The notes beneath the pieces were generated by a model, which saw nothing but the letters and a program-made list of their open reading frames with translations, was not told where the DNA came from and ran no database searches. Shown here one piece after another: positions 9,231 to 16,777 of a DNA stretch of 46,375 nucleotides. Origin of the DNA: Candidatus Eisenbacteria bacterium (GTDB lineage: Bacteria > Orphanbacterota > Orphanbacteria > Orphanbacterales > Orphanbacteraceae); contig VGIW01000019.1 in NCBI GenBank assembly GCA_016867715.1, positions 1-46,375 of the forward strand, in the 5' to 3' direction. The position numbers and the translations under genes were made by a program. Numbering within the stretch: the stretch's first letter is position 1; each line of letters begins with the position of its first letter.

Positions 9231-9856
9231 TGTTCACCGGCCTCATCGAGGAGGTGGGACGCATCCGCCGCACGGCGCGGCGGGGCGGCGCCCTCCGCCT
9301 GGAGATCGAGGCCTCGTTCGGCGAAGGCCTCGCGATCGGCGAATCGGTCGCGGTGAGCGGCGTCTGCCTCACGGTGCACGAGAAGGGTCCCGGCTTCTTT
9401 CGGGCGGACGTCGTGCGGGAGACGGTCGAGCGCACCTATCTCGGAAGGCTCCGCGAGGGGGCCCCGGTCAATCTCGAGCGCGCTCTCCGCGCGGGAGACC
9501 GTCTTGGAGGCCACATCGTGCAGGGACACGTCGACGGCGTCGGAACGATCGTCTCGCTCCGCGACGAGGGAGAAGGGAAGCGGATGACGATCCGCCACCC
9601 GGACGGCCTCGCGAGATACTTCGTGTCGAAAGGTTCGGTCGCCCTCGACGGAGCGAGCCTCACGATCGCCGCGGCAAAGAACGGTCTTCTCGAGGTCGCC
9701 CTCGTCCCCTTCACCCTCGAAAGGACCGTGTTCGGACGGAAGCGCCGGGGGGATCCGGTGCATGTGGAAGCGGACGTGATCGGCAAGTACGTTGAACGGA
9801 TGGCGCGGCCCGAGAGCCGCGCCCGGAAACGTTTGTGGGAGAACGGCGATGCGTGA
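9230..9856 (+). CDS. ribE: Riboflavin synthase alpha subunit
   Basis: A 208-residue enzyme that dismutates two 6,7-dimethyl-8-ribityllumazine molecules to riboflavin. It starts with the family signature [10 protein letters not shown] and has two lumazine-binding barrels; the second begins at the [13 protein letters not shown] segment about residue 88. The length is typical (about 200-215). The ATG overlaps the ribD stop (TGATG), with GAGGAG-like bases just upstream; a GTG three bases earlier is possible but less likely. The stop lies inside the start of ribBA, so the order of translation is coupled. Confidence 0.95.
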   Translation: MFTGLIEEVGRIRRTARRGGALRLEIEASFGEGLAIGESVAVSGVCLTVHEKGPGFFRADVVRETVERTYLGRLREGAPVNLERALRAGDRLGGHIVQGHVDGVGTIVSLRDEGEGKRMTIRHPDGLARYFVSKGSVALDGASLTIAAAKNGLLEVALVPFTLERTVFGRKRRGDPVHVEADVIGKYVERMARPESRARKRLWENGDA

Positions 9857-11105
9857 ACGGAAGGACGAGGGGATCTTCGCCTCGATCCCCGAGGCGGTCG
9901 AGACGATCCGGCGCGGCGGGATGGTGATCGTCGTCGACGACGAGGCCCGGGAGAACGAGGGGGATCTCATCATGGCGGCGGAGAAGGTGACGCCTGAGGC
10001 GATCAACTTCTTCTCGAAGGAGGCGCGCGGCCTCATCTGCGTCCCCCTCACGGAGAAGCGGTGCGAGGAGCTCCATCTCGAACCGATGGTGAACCGGAAC
10101 ACGGCCAAGCACGGGACGCGGTTTTCGGTCTCCGTGGACGCGCTCCACGGAACGACGACCGGAATCTCCGCGTTCGACCGGGCGCGGACGGTGGAGATTC
10201 TCGTCGATCCCGCGAGCCGTCCGGAGGACCTCGCGAGGCCGGGGCACATCTTTCCTCTCACCGCGGCGGACGGGGGCGTTCTTCGACGGGCCGGGCACAC
10301 GGAGGCGGCGGTCGATCTCCCGCGCCTCGCCGGCCTCTCGCCCGCGGGGATTCTCTGCGAGATCCTCGCCCCGGACGGAACGATGGCGCGCGTCCCCGAT
10401 CTCGCTGAGATGGCGCGCCGCCACCGTCTCCCGCTCGTCACGATCGCCGACCTCATCGAGTACCGCCTGGGGCTGGATTCGCTCGTCGAGGAGGTCGAGA
10501 GCACCATCCTTCCGACGGCGAACGGGTCCTTTCAGCTGCATTTGTTCGAAGATCAAGTGAACTTCCAGACGCATCCGGCCCTTGTGCTCGGCGACGTCGA
10601 CGGAGACGAGCCGGTCCTCGTCCGCGTCCACTCGGAGTGCCTGACGGGGGACGTCTTCGGTTCTCTCCGCTGCGACTGCGGCGAGCAGATGCGGGCCGCG
10701 CTCGCCCGGATCGGGCGCGAAGGGCGCGGGGTCTTCCTCTACATGAGGCAGGAGGGGAGGGGGATCGGGCTCAAGGAGAAGGTGCGCGCGTATCACTTGC
10801 AGGATAAAGGGTTCGACACGGTCGAGGCGAACGAGAAGCTCGGGTTCCCGCCGGACCTCCGGAACTACGGTTTCGGCGCGCAGATCCTCCGGCGTCTCGG
10901 GGTCCGCAAGATCCGTCTTCTCACGAACAACCCGCGGAAGATCGTCGGCCTTCAGGCGTACGGGCTCGAGGTGGTGGAGAGGCTCCCGATCGAGATCGAG
11001 CCGAACGATCTGAACCGGCGCTATCTTCAAGCGAAAAAGACGAAGCTGGGGCATCTCTTGGACTCCGCCGGCGAGGCGGGGGCGAAGAGCGCGAGCCCTG
11101 GATGA
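9849..11105 (+). CDS. ribBA: Bifunctional 3,4-dihydroxy-2-butanone 4-phosphate synthase / GTP cyclohydrolase II
   Basis: A 418-residue fusion making both precursors of the lumazine. The N-terminal DHBP synthase (about 1-205) has [10 protein letters not shown] at its acidic active site, and the GHTEAAVDL segment. The C-terminal GTP cyclohydrolase II (about 210-405) has the zinc triad in [20 protein letters not shown], the GRGIGL loop and the LTNNPRK motif. The ATG at 9849 overlaps the end of ribE by eight bases and is preceded by GGGAG. The last four codons and the stop lie inside the 5' arm of a long inverted repeat that reaches the ribH ribosome binding site, an unusual feature described separately. 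Confidence 0.96.
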   Translation: MRERKDEGIFASIPEAVETIRRGGMVIVVDDEARENEGDLIMAAEKVTPEAINFFSKEARGLICVPLTEKRCEELHLEPMVNRNTAKHGTRFSVSVDALHGTTTGISAFDRARTVEILVDPASRPEDLARPGHIFPLTAADGGVLRRAGHTEAAVDLPRLAGLSPAGILCEILAPDGTMARVPDLAEMARRHRLPLVTIADLIEYRLGLDSLVEEVESTILPTANGSFQLHLFEDQVNFQTHPALVLGDVDGDEPVLVRVHSECLTGDVFGSLRCDCGEQMRAALARIGREGRGVFLYMRQEGRGIGLKEKVRAYHLQDKGFDTVEANEKLGFPPDLRNYGFGAQILRRLGVRKIRLLTNNPRKIVGLQAYGLEVVERLPIEIEPNDLNRRYLQAKKTKLGHLLDSAGEAGAKSASPG

Positions 11106-11275
11106 TGCACGCGTTTTCGTCGCGAGGACGCGGAGCGCGTGCCGAGAGGCCGACCTGGACGAGCCGCTCCCGGAAACGTAGTCTCGGCACTACGCTCTAG
11201 GAAGCGGCGACGGAAGGAAGGCCTCCCCGGCCGGGATCCGCGTCCGCAGTAGGAAATGCGTGCATCATCCAGGGC
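11095..11275 (+). ncRNA. Candidate structured RNA element between ribBA and ribH
   Basis: Arms 11095-11118 and 11252-11275 are complementary over 24 bases: 18 perfect pairs and then six more including two G-U. Inside, GGACGCGGA (11126-11134) pairs with TCCGCGTCC (11237-11245). Then GTGCCGAGA (11139-11147) pairs with TCTCGGCAC (11182-11190), and a second internal arm CGGC/GCCG (11205-11208, 11230-11233) can complete a junction. The element begins inside the last codons of ribBA and ends one base before the ribH Shine-Dalgarno AAGGAGGG (11276-11283). No flanking target duplication was found, so it does not look like a simple MITE. It may couple ribBA termination to ribH initiation, or be an RNase III site; its function is unknown. 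Confidence 0.6.
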
Positions 11276-11287
11276 AAGGAGGGAAAA

Positions 11288-11758
11288 ATGCCGCGCATGG
11301 TGGAAGGCCGGCTGGACGGCTCAGGGAAGAAGTTCGGGGTCGTCGTGAGCCGGTTCAACGATTTCGTGGGAAGGCGACTCGTGGACGGCGCCGTCGATTG
11401 CTTTCTTCGGCACGGAACCGCGAGCGACGCCGTCACGGTGGTTCGGGTTCCCGGCTCGTTCGAGATCCCGTTTCAGGCGAAGCGCCTCGCGGAATCCGGG
11501 AAGTTCGACGCGGTCATCTGCCTCGGCGCGGTGATCCGCGGGGAGACGCCCCATTTCGATTATGTGGCGGGAGAGGTCGCGAAGGGGATCGCGCGGGTCG
11601 GGCTCGAGACCGGCGTGCCGGTCATCTTCGGCATCGTGACGGCCGAGTCGATCGAGCAGGCGATCGAGCGGGCCGGCGCGAAGGAAGGGAACCGGGGCTG
11701 GGACGCGGCGCTCGCCGCGATCGAGATGGCGAACCTCGCGGGGGAAGGTCTCGGATAG
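11288..11758 (+). CDS. ribH: 6,7-dimethyl-8-ribityllumazine synthase
   Basis: A 156-residue enzyme that condenses the pyrimidine and butanone products of RibD and RibBA into lumazine, the substrate of RibE. Family marks are VVSRFND near residue 18, VPGSFEIP, and the [14 protein letters not shown] active-site segment with its catalytic His. The length is typical; the family forms 60-mers or pentamers. A strong AAGGAGGG lies four bases before the ATG. The start is separated from ribBA by the structured element 11095-11275, the only sizeable gap in the operon. The stop TAG overlaps the GTG of nusB. Confidence 0.96.
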   Translation: MPRMVEGRLDGSGKKFGVVVSRFNDFVGRRLVDGAVDCFLRHGTASDAVTVVRVPGSFEIPFQAKRLAESGKFDAVICLGAVIRGETPHFDYVAGEVAKGIARVGLETGVPVIFGIVTAESIEQAIERAGAKEGNRGWDAALAAIEMANLAGEGLG

Positions 11759-12216
11759 TGGGGAAGCGTCGTCGCGGGCGCGAGCTGGCGCTCAAGATCC
11801 TCTATCGCCTCGACGTGACGGGAGAGGGATGGGAGGAGGTGAGGGATCGGCTCGAGGAGTACGAGAAGCCGGAGACGGTGCGCCTCTTCGGCATGCGTCT
11901 CATCGAAGCGGTCCTCCTTCACCGCGAGGCGATCGATCGGATCCTCGGCGAGGCGGCGGTCAACTGGGACGTTCGACGGATGGCGCATATCGACCGGAAC
12001 ATCCTGCGGGTCGCGCTCGCGGAGTACCTCGTGCTCGGCGAGACGCCGGCGCCGGTCGTGATCGACGAGGCGATCGAGATCGCTGCGCGCTACTCGACCG
12101 ATGATTCCGGCGCGTTCGTGAACGGGATCCTGGACCGGATCGTGCGCGCGCTTTCGCCCGGCTCGCTCGCCGCGCCGGCGCCCGAGAAGGAAACGCCTCG
12201 CCCGCGGCCCGATTGA
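11758..12216 (+). CDS. nusB: Transcription antitermination factor NusB
   Basis: A 152-residue all-helical protein of the NusB family, which with NusE (S10) binds boxA RNA and supports rRNA antitermination. Visible family features are the basic start GKRRRGRELALKILY, the NWDVRRMAHIDRNILRVALAE segment (in pieces) and the PAPVVIDEAIEIAARYS and GAFVNGILDRI ends. The start is GTG at 11758, sharing one base with the ribH stop. The ribH-nusB pair is common across bacteria; here it places nusB downstream of an FMN riboswitch. About 15 residues at the C-terminus are a Pro/Glu/Arg-rich tail beyond the family core. Confidence 0.93.
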   Translation: MGKRRRGRELALKILYRLDVTGEGWEEVRDRLEEYEKPETVRLFGMRLIEAVLLHREAIDRILGEAAVNWDVRRMAHIDRNILRVALAEYLVLGETPAPVVIDEAIEIAARYSTDDSGAFVNGILDRIVRALSPGSLAAPAPEKETPRPRPD

Positions 12217-12258
12217 CCCCCTTTCGGCGCGTGTGCTATTTTCCGGCGGGTCCGAGTC

Positions 12259-13410
12259 GTGCGCCGGAACGGGGACGGGATCGCCATCGGCAACCTTCGC
12301 ATTCTCGTGGTCAACTGGCGCGACTGGAAGAACCCGGAGGCGGGCGGCGCCGAGGTGCATCTCCAGGAGATCTTCGGGCGGATCGCCGCGCGCGGGCACG
12401 AGGTGACGGTTCTCGCCCACCGGTTCGCGGGGAGCGCCGCGGAGGAGACCGCGGACGGCATGCGCGTGCTCCGGATCGGCGGGAAGTTCGACTTCAACTT
12501 CCACGTGATCCCGTTCGTTCGACGGCGGCGATCGATGGGCCGTTACGATGTCGTGGTCGAGGACCTGAACAAGCTCCCCTTCTTTCTCCCCTTCGCCGCG
12601 AGGGAACCGGTGGGCGCGATCCTCCATCACTTTTTCGGAAGCTCGATCTGGAAGGAGACGAATCCCCTCTTCGCGAGCTATGTCTCGCTCGGCGAACGGT
12701 TGGTGCGCCGGCTCTATCGCAGCGTTCCTTTCTGCGCGGTGAGCGAATCGACGGCCGCCGAGCTGGAGGCCGGGGGAGTCCCACGCTCCCGAATCCGCGT
12801 GATCCACAACGCGGTCGATCACGAGACGTGCTTCCCCGATCCGAATGTTTCGCGCGTGAAGGGGCGGATCGCCTACCTCGGGCGTGTGAAGAGATACAAG
12901 GGGATCGATCACCTTCTCGCCGCGCTCGCCCGCATCCGCGAGGAGATCCCCGAGGCGCACCTTGTGATTGTGGGGCGGGGGGACGACACGCCGCGCCTCA
13001 TCCGGATGACGCGCCGGCTCGGCCTCGAGAAACGAGTGACGTTCGCCGGCTTCGTCGACACGGAGACGAAGGTGAGGCACCTTCGCGAGGCGGAGGTCGT
13101 CGTAACGCCGTCGCCGAAGGAGGGATGGGGCGTCACCACGATCGAGGCGAACGCGTGCGGGACCCCGGTCGTCGCGAGCGACGCGCCGGGGCTTCGGGAT
13201 GCGGTGAGGGACGGGGTGACCGGGCTTCTCTTCCCCTACGGAGACGCGTCGGCGCTCGCGGACCGGCTCCGCCGAATCCTTCGGGACGATGCGCTCCGCG
13301 AGAGGCTCTCGCGCGCCGCGATCGATTGGGCGGCCCGCTTCCGCTGGGAGCGCTCCGCCGAGGAGATGACGGATTGGCTCGAAAGCGTGGCGGCCCTCGG
13401 CCGCCGGTAG
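12259..13410 (+). CDS. GT4-family glycosyltransferase
   Basis: A 383-residue GT-B fold transferase. The N-terminal Rossmann half (LRILVVNWRDW, then EAGGAEVHLQEI for the acceptor site) and the C-terminal half with the GT4 E-x7-E-like signature EGWGVTTIEANACGTPVVAS (about residues 290-310) are clear. It would transfer a sugar from a nucleotide donor to a lipid-linked or polysaccharide acceptor at the cytoplasmic membrane face; the sugar cannot be told. The start is GTG 12259, 42 bases after nusB with no terminator between, so it may be read through from the riboflavin operon. It opens the glycan gene run. Confidence 0.88.
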   Translation: MRRNGDGIAIGNLRILVVNWRDWKNPEAGGAEVHLQEIFGRIAARGHEVTVLAHRFAGSAAEETADGMRVLRIGGKFDFNFHVIPFVRRRRSMGRYDVVVEDLNKLPFFLPFAAREPVGAILHHFFGSSIWKETNPLFASYVSLGERLVRRLYRSVPFCAVSESTAAELEAGGVPRSRIRVIHNAVDHETCFPDPNVSRVKGRIAYLGRVKRYKGIDHLLAALARIREEIPEAHLVIVGRGDDTPRLIRMTRRLGLEKRVTFAGFVDTETKVRHLREAEVVVTPSPKEGWGVTTIEANACGTPVVASDAPGLRDAVRDGVTGLLFPYGDASALADRLRRILRDDALRERLSRAAIDWAARFRWERSAEEMTDWLESVAALGRR

Positions 13411-15716
13411 GCGCTGCGCCGAGCCGCGCGGGGCGGGGAGCGCTCCTCGCCCTTCTCGTGATCGGCGGTCTTCTTCTCGCGTTCTACTCGAGAAACCTCG
13501 TCGGGTTCCCGGGAGAACGGACCTTCTTCTGGGAGGACTTCCTCGAGCAGAACTACCCGTACCGGGCGTTCCACGCCGAGGAGCTCCGCGCCGGGCGCTT
13601 CCCCTTCTGGAACCCGTACCAGTTCGGCGGCATGCCTTTCGCCGCGGACGTTCAGGCGTCGGTCTTCTATCCATTAAACGTTCTTCTCGCCCTCTTCGTG
13701 ACGAGCGGACGGCTCGCGCCGGTCTGGGTGGAGGCGCTGAGCGTCTTTCATGCTCTCCTCGGGGGGTTCTTCCTGTATCTCTTGGTCCGCTTTCGAACCT
13801 CGTGCACGTATGCCTCGATCGTCGCGGGGGTGAGCTGGGCGCTCTCCGGCTTCTTCGTCGTGCGGATGATCCATCTGAACGTCCTCTCGGTCGTCGTGTG
13901 GCTTCCCCTTCTTCTCCTCCTTCTCCTCGTCGCGATCGAAAGGCGCTCGCTCGCCGCCGCGCTCCTCGCGGGGGTCGTTCTCGGGATCTCGTTCCTCGGG
14001 GGATCGCCCCAGTTCTCGCTTTTCATTCTTCTCGCGCTCCTCCTCCTCGCCGCGCACGAGACGGTCGTTCCGCGCGCGGGAAGAGGCGCGGCCCGGTTCG
14101 CTCCGTTCGGGTTTCTCGCGGTCGCGGCCCTCGTCGGCCTCGGCCTCGCCGCCGTGCAGCTCCTCCCTTCCGCGGAGCTCGCCGGGCTCTCGCTTCGGAC
14201 CGAGCTCACGTACGAGAAGGCGAGCGAGTGCAGCTTCGGACCCGCGAGCTTCGCGACGCTTCTCGTCCCTCACGTGTACGGGCGCTACTTCGGCGGCGCC
14301 GGGAGCGGCTACTGGGGACCGGGGCGCTACTACGACTACTGGGAACTGTGCGCCTACGCGGGGAGCGTCGTTCTTCTTCTCGCGGCGTGCGCGATCATCT
14401 ATCGCCCGCGCGATCGGAGCACGGTCTTCTTCGTTCTCCTCGCCCTCTTCGGACTTCTTCTCGCTCTCGGACGATACGGTCCTCTTCATCCTTTGTTCTT
14501 CAAGCTTCTCCCGGTGTACGACCGGTTCCGCTGCCCCGGGCGGGTGATCTTCCTCTCCGGTCTCGCCCTTTCCTTTCTCGCGGGACAGGGAGCGCGCCTT
14601 CTCGGAGAAGTCCCCGTCCGAGGGCGCCGGTGGGCGCTCGCGGGCGTCGCGGGTTTCCTCGCCGCCGCGGGGACGATCGGATACCTCACCGGGCGCCCGG
14701 ACGGTGGCGCGATCGGAACGAGGATTCCCTCCGATGCGGGGTCGACCGCGCTCCGCTCGTACGCGCTCTTCCTCGCCTTCTTCGTTCCCGCAGCCCTCCT
14801 CGTCCTTCGATGGGCGTTTGGAAGAAGTCCCCTGTCGCGGCGGGCGAGAGGGGCGCTTCTTCTCCTTCTCGCGGCGGAGCTCTTCGCGCTCGGCTACGGG
14901 TTCAACGACGGGAAGACCGATCCCGATCGGTACTACCGGGGCGAGACCGCGATGCTCGATCTCCTCCGAACGGAATCCGAGGGAGGCCTCTACCGCGTGA
15001 AGACCCGCGCGGACGAGGGGATGGTCCTTCCGAGAAACATGGGGAGCGTGAACCGAATCCCGAGCGCCGACGGGTACAACCAGCTCAAGCTGCAGCGTTA
15101 CGAAGACCTCCAGGTGGGCGGGCATGTTTCCCTCGCACGCTTCTTGGATCTTCTCGGCATCCGGATCTACGCGTCCTACGATCGAGACGCGCGCACGCTG
15201 CGCCTCGCGCGGAACGAGGACTGTCTTGCGAAAGCGTGGTTCGTTGGCGAGGCGGAGGTTCACGAGAACCCGCGCGCTCTTCTCGATCGGCTTGGAGCGG
15301 AGGCGTTCGATCCGCGCCGGACGGTCCTTCTCGAGGAAGAGATGGACGCGCCGGGCGGAGGGAGCGGTTCTGCGACGGTGACCGCGTGGGGCCCGAATCG
15401 AATCGAGGTGGAGGCGACGGCCGACGGTCCCGGCTACCTCGTTCTCGGAGAGATCGCGTACCCGGCGTGGCGCGCGCGCGTGGACGGCGACGAGCGGCCC
15501 GTTCTTGCCGCGAACCGCGCCCTCCGCGCGGTGCGGCTCGAGGAAGGGCGCTCGACCGTCGTCTGGGAGTATCGCTCGGCGAGCTTCCGCACGGGCGTAG
15601 TCGTCGCGCTGGCGACGCTCCTCACCGCCGCCGTTGTTCTCTTTGCCTTCTGCCCGCGCCGGAAAGACGGAATCCGCGCGGTGTGGAGAGCGCTGAACCG
15701 GGGAGGAGCCGAGTGA
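13374..15716 (+). CDS. YfhO-family integral membrane protein (GT-C-like), first copy
   Basis: About 780 residues with roughly a dozen membrane helices in the first two thirds and a C-terminal soluble beta-rich domain (about 590-740) followed by one more helix. Family features are the early periplasmic-loop acidic segment WEDFLEQNYPYR with G-R-F-P-F-W-N-P-Y, and the late YPAWRARVDG segment with the final Y-R-S sequence. YfhO-like proteins are GT-C-fold candidates that add sugars from polyprenyl phosphate donors, e.g. to lipoteichoic acid. The likely start is TTG 13374, because GAGGAG lies eight bases upstream and there is no ATG in frame; GTG 13458 is the alternative. It overlaps the GT4 gene by 37 bases. 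A second, divergent copy is at 30032. Confidence 0.82.
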   Translation: MARKRGGPRPPVGAAPSRAGRGALLALLVIGGLLLAFYSRNLVGFPGERTFFWEDFLEQNYPYRAFHAEELRAGRFPFWNPYQFGGMPFAADVQASVFYPLNVLLALFVTSGRLAPVWVEALSVFHALLGGFFLYLLVRFRTSCTYASIVAGVSWALSGFFVVRMIHLNVLSVVVWLPLLLLLLLVAIERRSLAAALLAGVVLGISFLGGSPQFSLFILLALLLLAAHETVVPRAGRGAARFAPFGFLAVAALVGLGLAAVQLLPSAELAGLSLRTELTYEKASECSFGPASFATLLVPHVYGRYFGGAGSGYWGPGRYYDYWELCAYAGSVVLLLAACAIIYRPRDRSTVFFVLLALFGLLLALGRYGPLHPLFFKLLPVYDRFRCPGRVIFLSGLALSFLAGQGARLLGEVPVRGRRWALAGVAGFLAAAGTIGYLTGRPDGGAIGTRIPSDAGSTALRSYALFLAFFVPAALLVLRWAFGRSPLSRRARGALLLLLAAELFALGYGFNDGKTDPDRYYRGETAMLDLLRTESEGGLYRVKTRADEGMVLPRNMGSVNRIPSADGYNQLKLQRYEDLQVGGHVSLARFLDLLGIRIYASYDRDARTLRLARNEDCLAKAWFVGEAEVHENPRALLDRLGAEAFDPRRTVLLEEEMDAPGGGSGSATVTAWGPNRIEVEATADGPGYLVLGEIAYPAWRARVDGDERPVLAANRALRAVRLEEGRSTVVWEYRSASFRTGVVVALATLLTAAVVLFAFCPRRKDGIRAVWRALNRGGAE

Positions 15717-16720
15717 TGGCGGGTGCGAGGCGGGCGCTCCTCTTTCTCGCGAAGGCGGTCTTCAGCTTTCTTCTCCTCTACCTTCTTCTTCGAGGAGGAA
15801 CGTGGGAGCGGGTCGTCGCGCTCGCGCGGGAGAATTTCCTCGCGGGACCCCTCGTCGTCGCACTCGTCGCTTTCGCGATCAGCAACGTCCTCGGCGGCCT
15901 CCAGTGGCACATCCTCCTCCGCGGGCAAGGGATACGCATCGGCTTTTCTCGAGCCGTAAACCTTTATTTCGTCGGTCTTTTCTTCTCGAACTTCCTCCCG
16001 GCGAACATCGGGGGGGATGTGGTGAAGATCGTCGACGTCTATCGCTCGACCGGTAGGGGCGGGGGAGCGGTCGCGGCGACGATGATGGACCGCGCGATCG
16101 GCCTGGCCACGCTCGCCGCCATGTCGTGCGCGGCCGGCGCGGCCGTTCTTCCCGCGCTCGGTCCGCGTCCGGTCCTTCTTCTCGTCCCTCTCTTCTTTCT
16201 CTTCTTCGTCGGCCTTTGCCTCATGTTCCTCAGCCGGCGGGTGGGAGCGCTCCTCCTCAAGCTCGTGCGGCTTCTTCCGGCGGCGTCGGTGCGGACGAAG
16301 GGGGAGTCGATTCTCGCGGCGGTGATCCAGTACCGGGAGAAGCGCCGGGCGCTCATCGACGCGCTCGCTGTCTCGATTCCGGTGCAGGCGCTTCGCATTC
16401 TCGTCCACTACTGGGCGGCCCTCTCCCTCGGCATCCACGTTCCTCCGGTCTACTTCTTCCTCTTCATCCCGATGATCGCCGTCCTCATCGCCCTTCCGAT
16501 CTCGATCAACGGGATCGGCGTGCGCGAAGGATTCACCGTCCTCTTCTTCGCGATGGCGGGGATCGACCGGGAGCAGGCCTTCTCGATCTCGTTCCTCGCG
16601 TTCCTCGTCGGGGTCGCCGTGAGCCTCGCGGGGGGCGTTCTCTATCTCGTGCGGACTTTTCAGAAGGGCCCGCGCGGCGGGAGAGGCGCGGGGTTGCGCG
16701 GGGACGGCGAATCGGTCTAA
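15716..16720 (+). CDS. UPF0104 / lysylphosphatidylglycerol synthase-type membrane protein, first copy
   Basis: A 334-residue polytopic protein with about eight membrane helices and no soluble catalytic domain. It shows the family's SNFLPANIGGDVVK segment (about residues 84-98) and a late ISINGIGVREG loop. Such proteins are the membrane half of MprF and stand-alone UPF0104/AglD proteins, thought to flip or modify lipids, often beside glycosyltransferases. The ATG shares a base with the stop of the YfhO-like gene and has GGGAGGAG upstream. The substrate is unknown; in this context a polyprenyl-linked sugar is a reasonable guess. A paralogue is at 29091. Confidence 0.85.
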   Translation: MAGARRALLFLAKAVFSFLLLYLLLRGGTWERVVALARENFLAGPLVVALVAFAISNVLGGLQWHILLRGQGIRIGFSRAVNLYFVGLFFSNFLPANIGGDVVKIVDVYRSTGRGGGAVAATMMDRAIGLATLAAMSCAAGAAVLPALGPRPVLLLVPLFFLFFVGLCLMFLSRRVGALLLKLVRLLPAASVRTKGESILAAVIQYREKRRALIDALAVSIPVQALRILVHYWAALSLGIHVPPVYFFLFIPMIAVLIALPISINGIGVREGFTVLFFAMAGIDREQAFSISFLAFLVGVAVSLAGGVLYLVRTFQKGPRGGRGAGLRGDGESV

Positions 16721-16777
16721 ACTTCGGCGTTTCGAAGGGAAGCGCCGGGGAATCCCCTCTGTCGTGGAGAGCGCGCC

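Noticed and set aside
8342-10507. A 721-codon open frame on the minus strand
   Set aside because: Opposite ribD, ribE and ribBA, which have intact catalytic motifs; composition is Arg/Ser/Pro-rich.
11095-11275. MITE or insertion remnant as the explanation of the long inverted repeat
   Set aside because: No flanking duplication was seen and the arms fit exactly between ribBA and the ribH ribosome site; kept as RNA candidate, not proven.
13802-15715. Upstream extension of the UPF0104 frame (would make 972 residues)
   Set aside because: The extra N-terminal part overlaps the YfhO-like gene and is Arg-rich noise; the ATG at 15716 has a good ribosome site.
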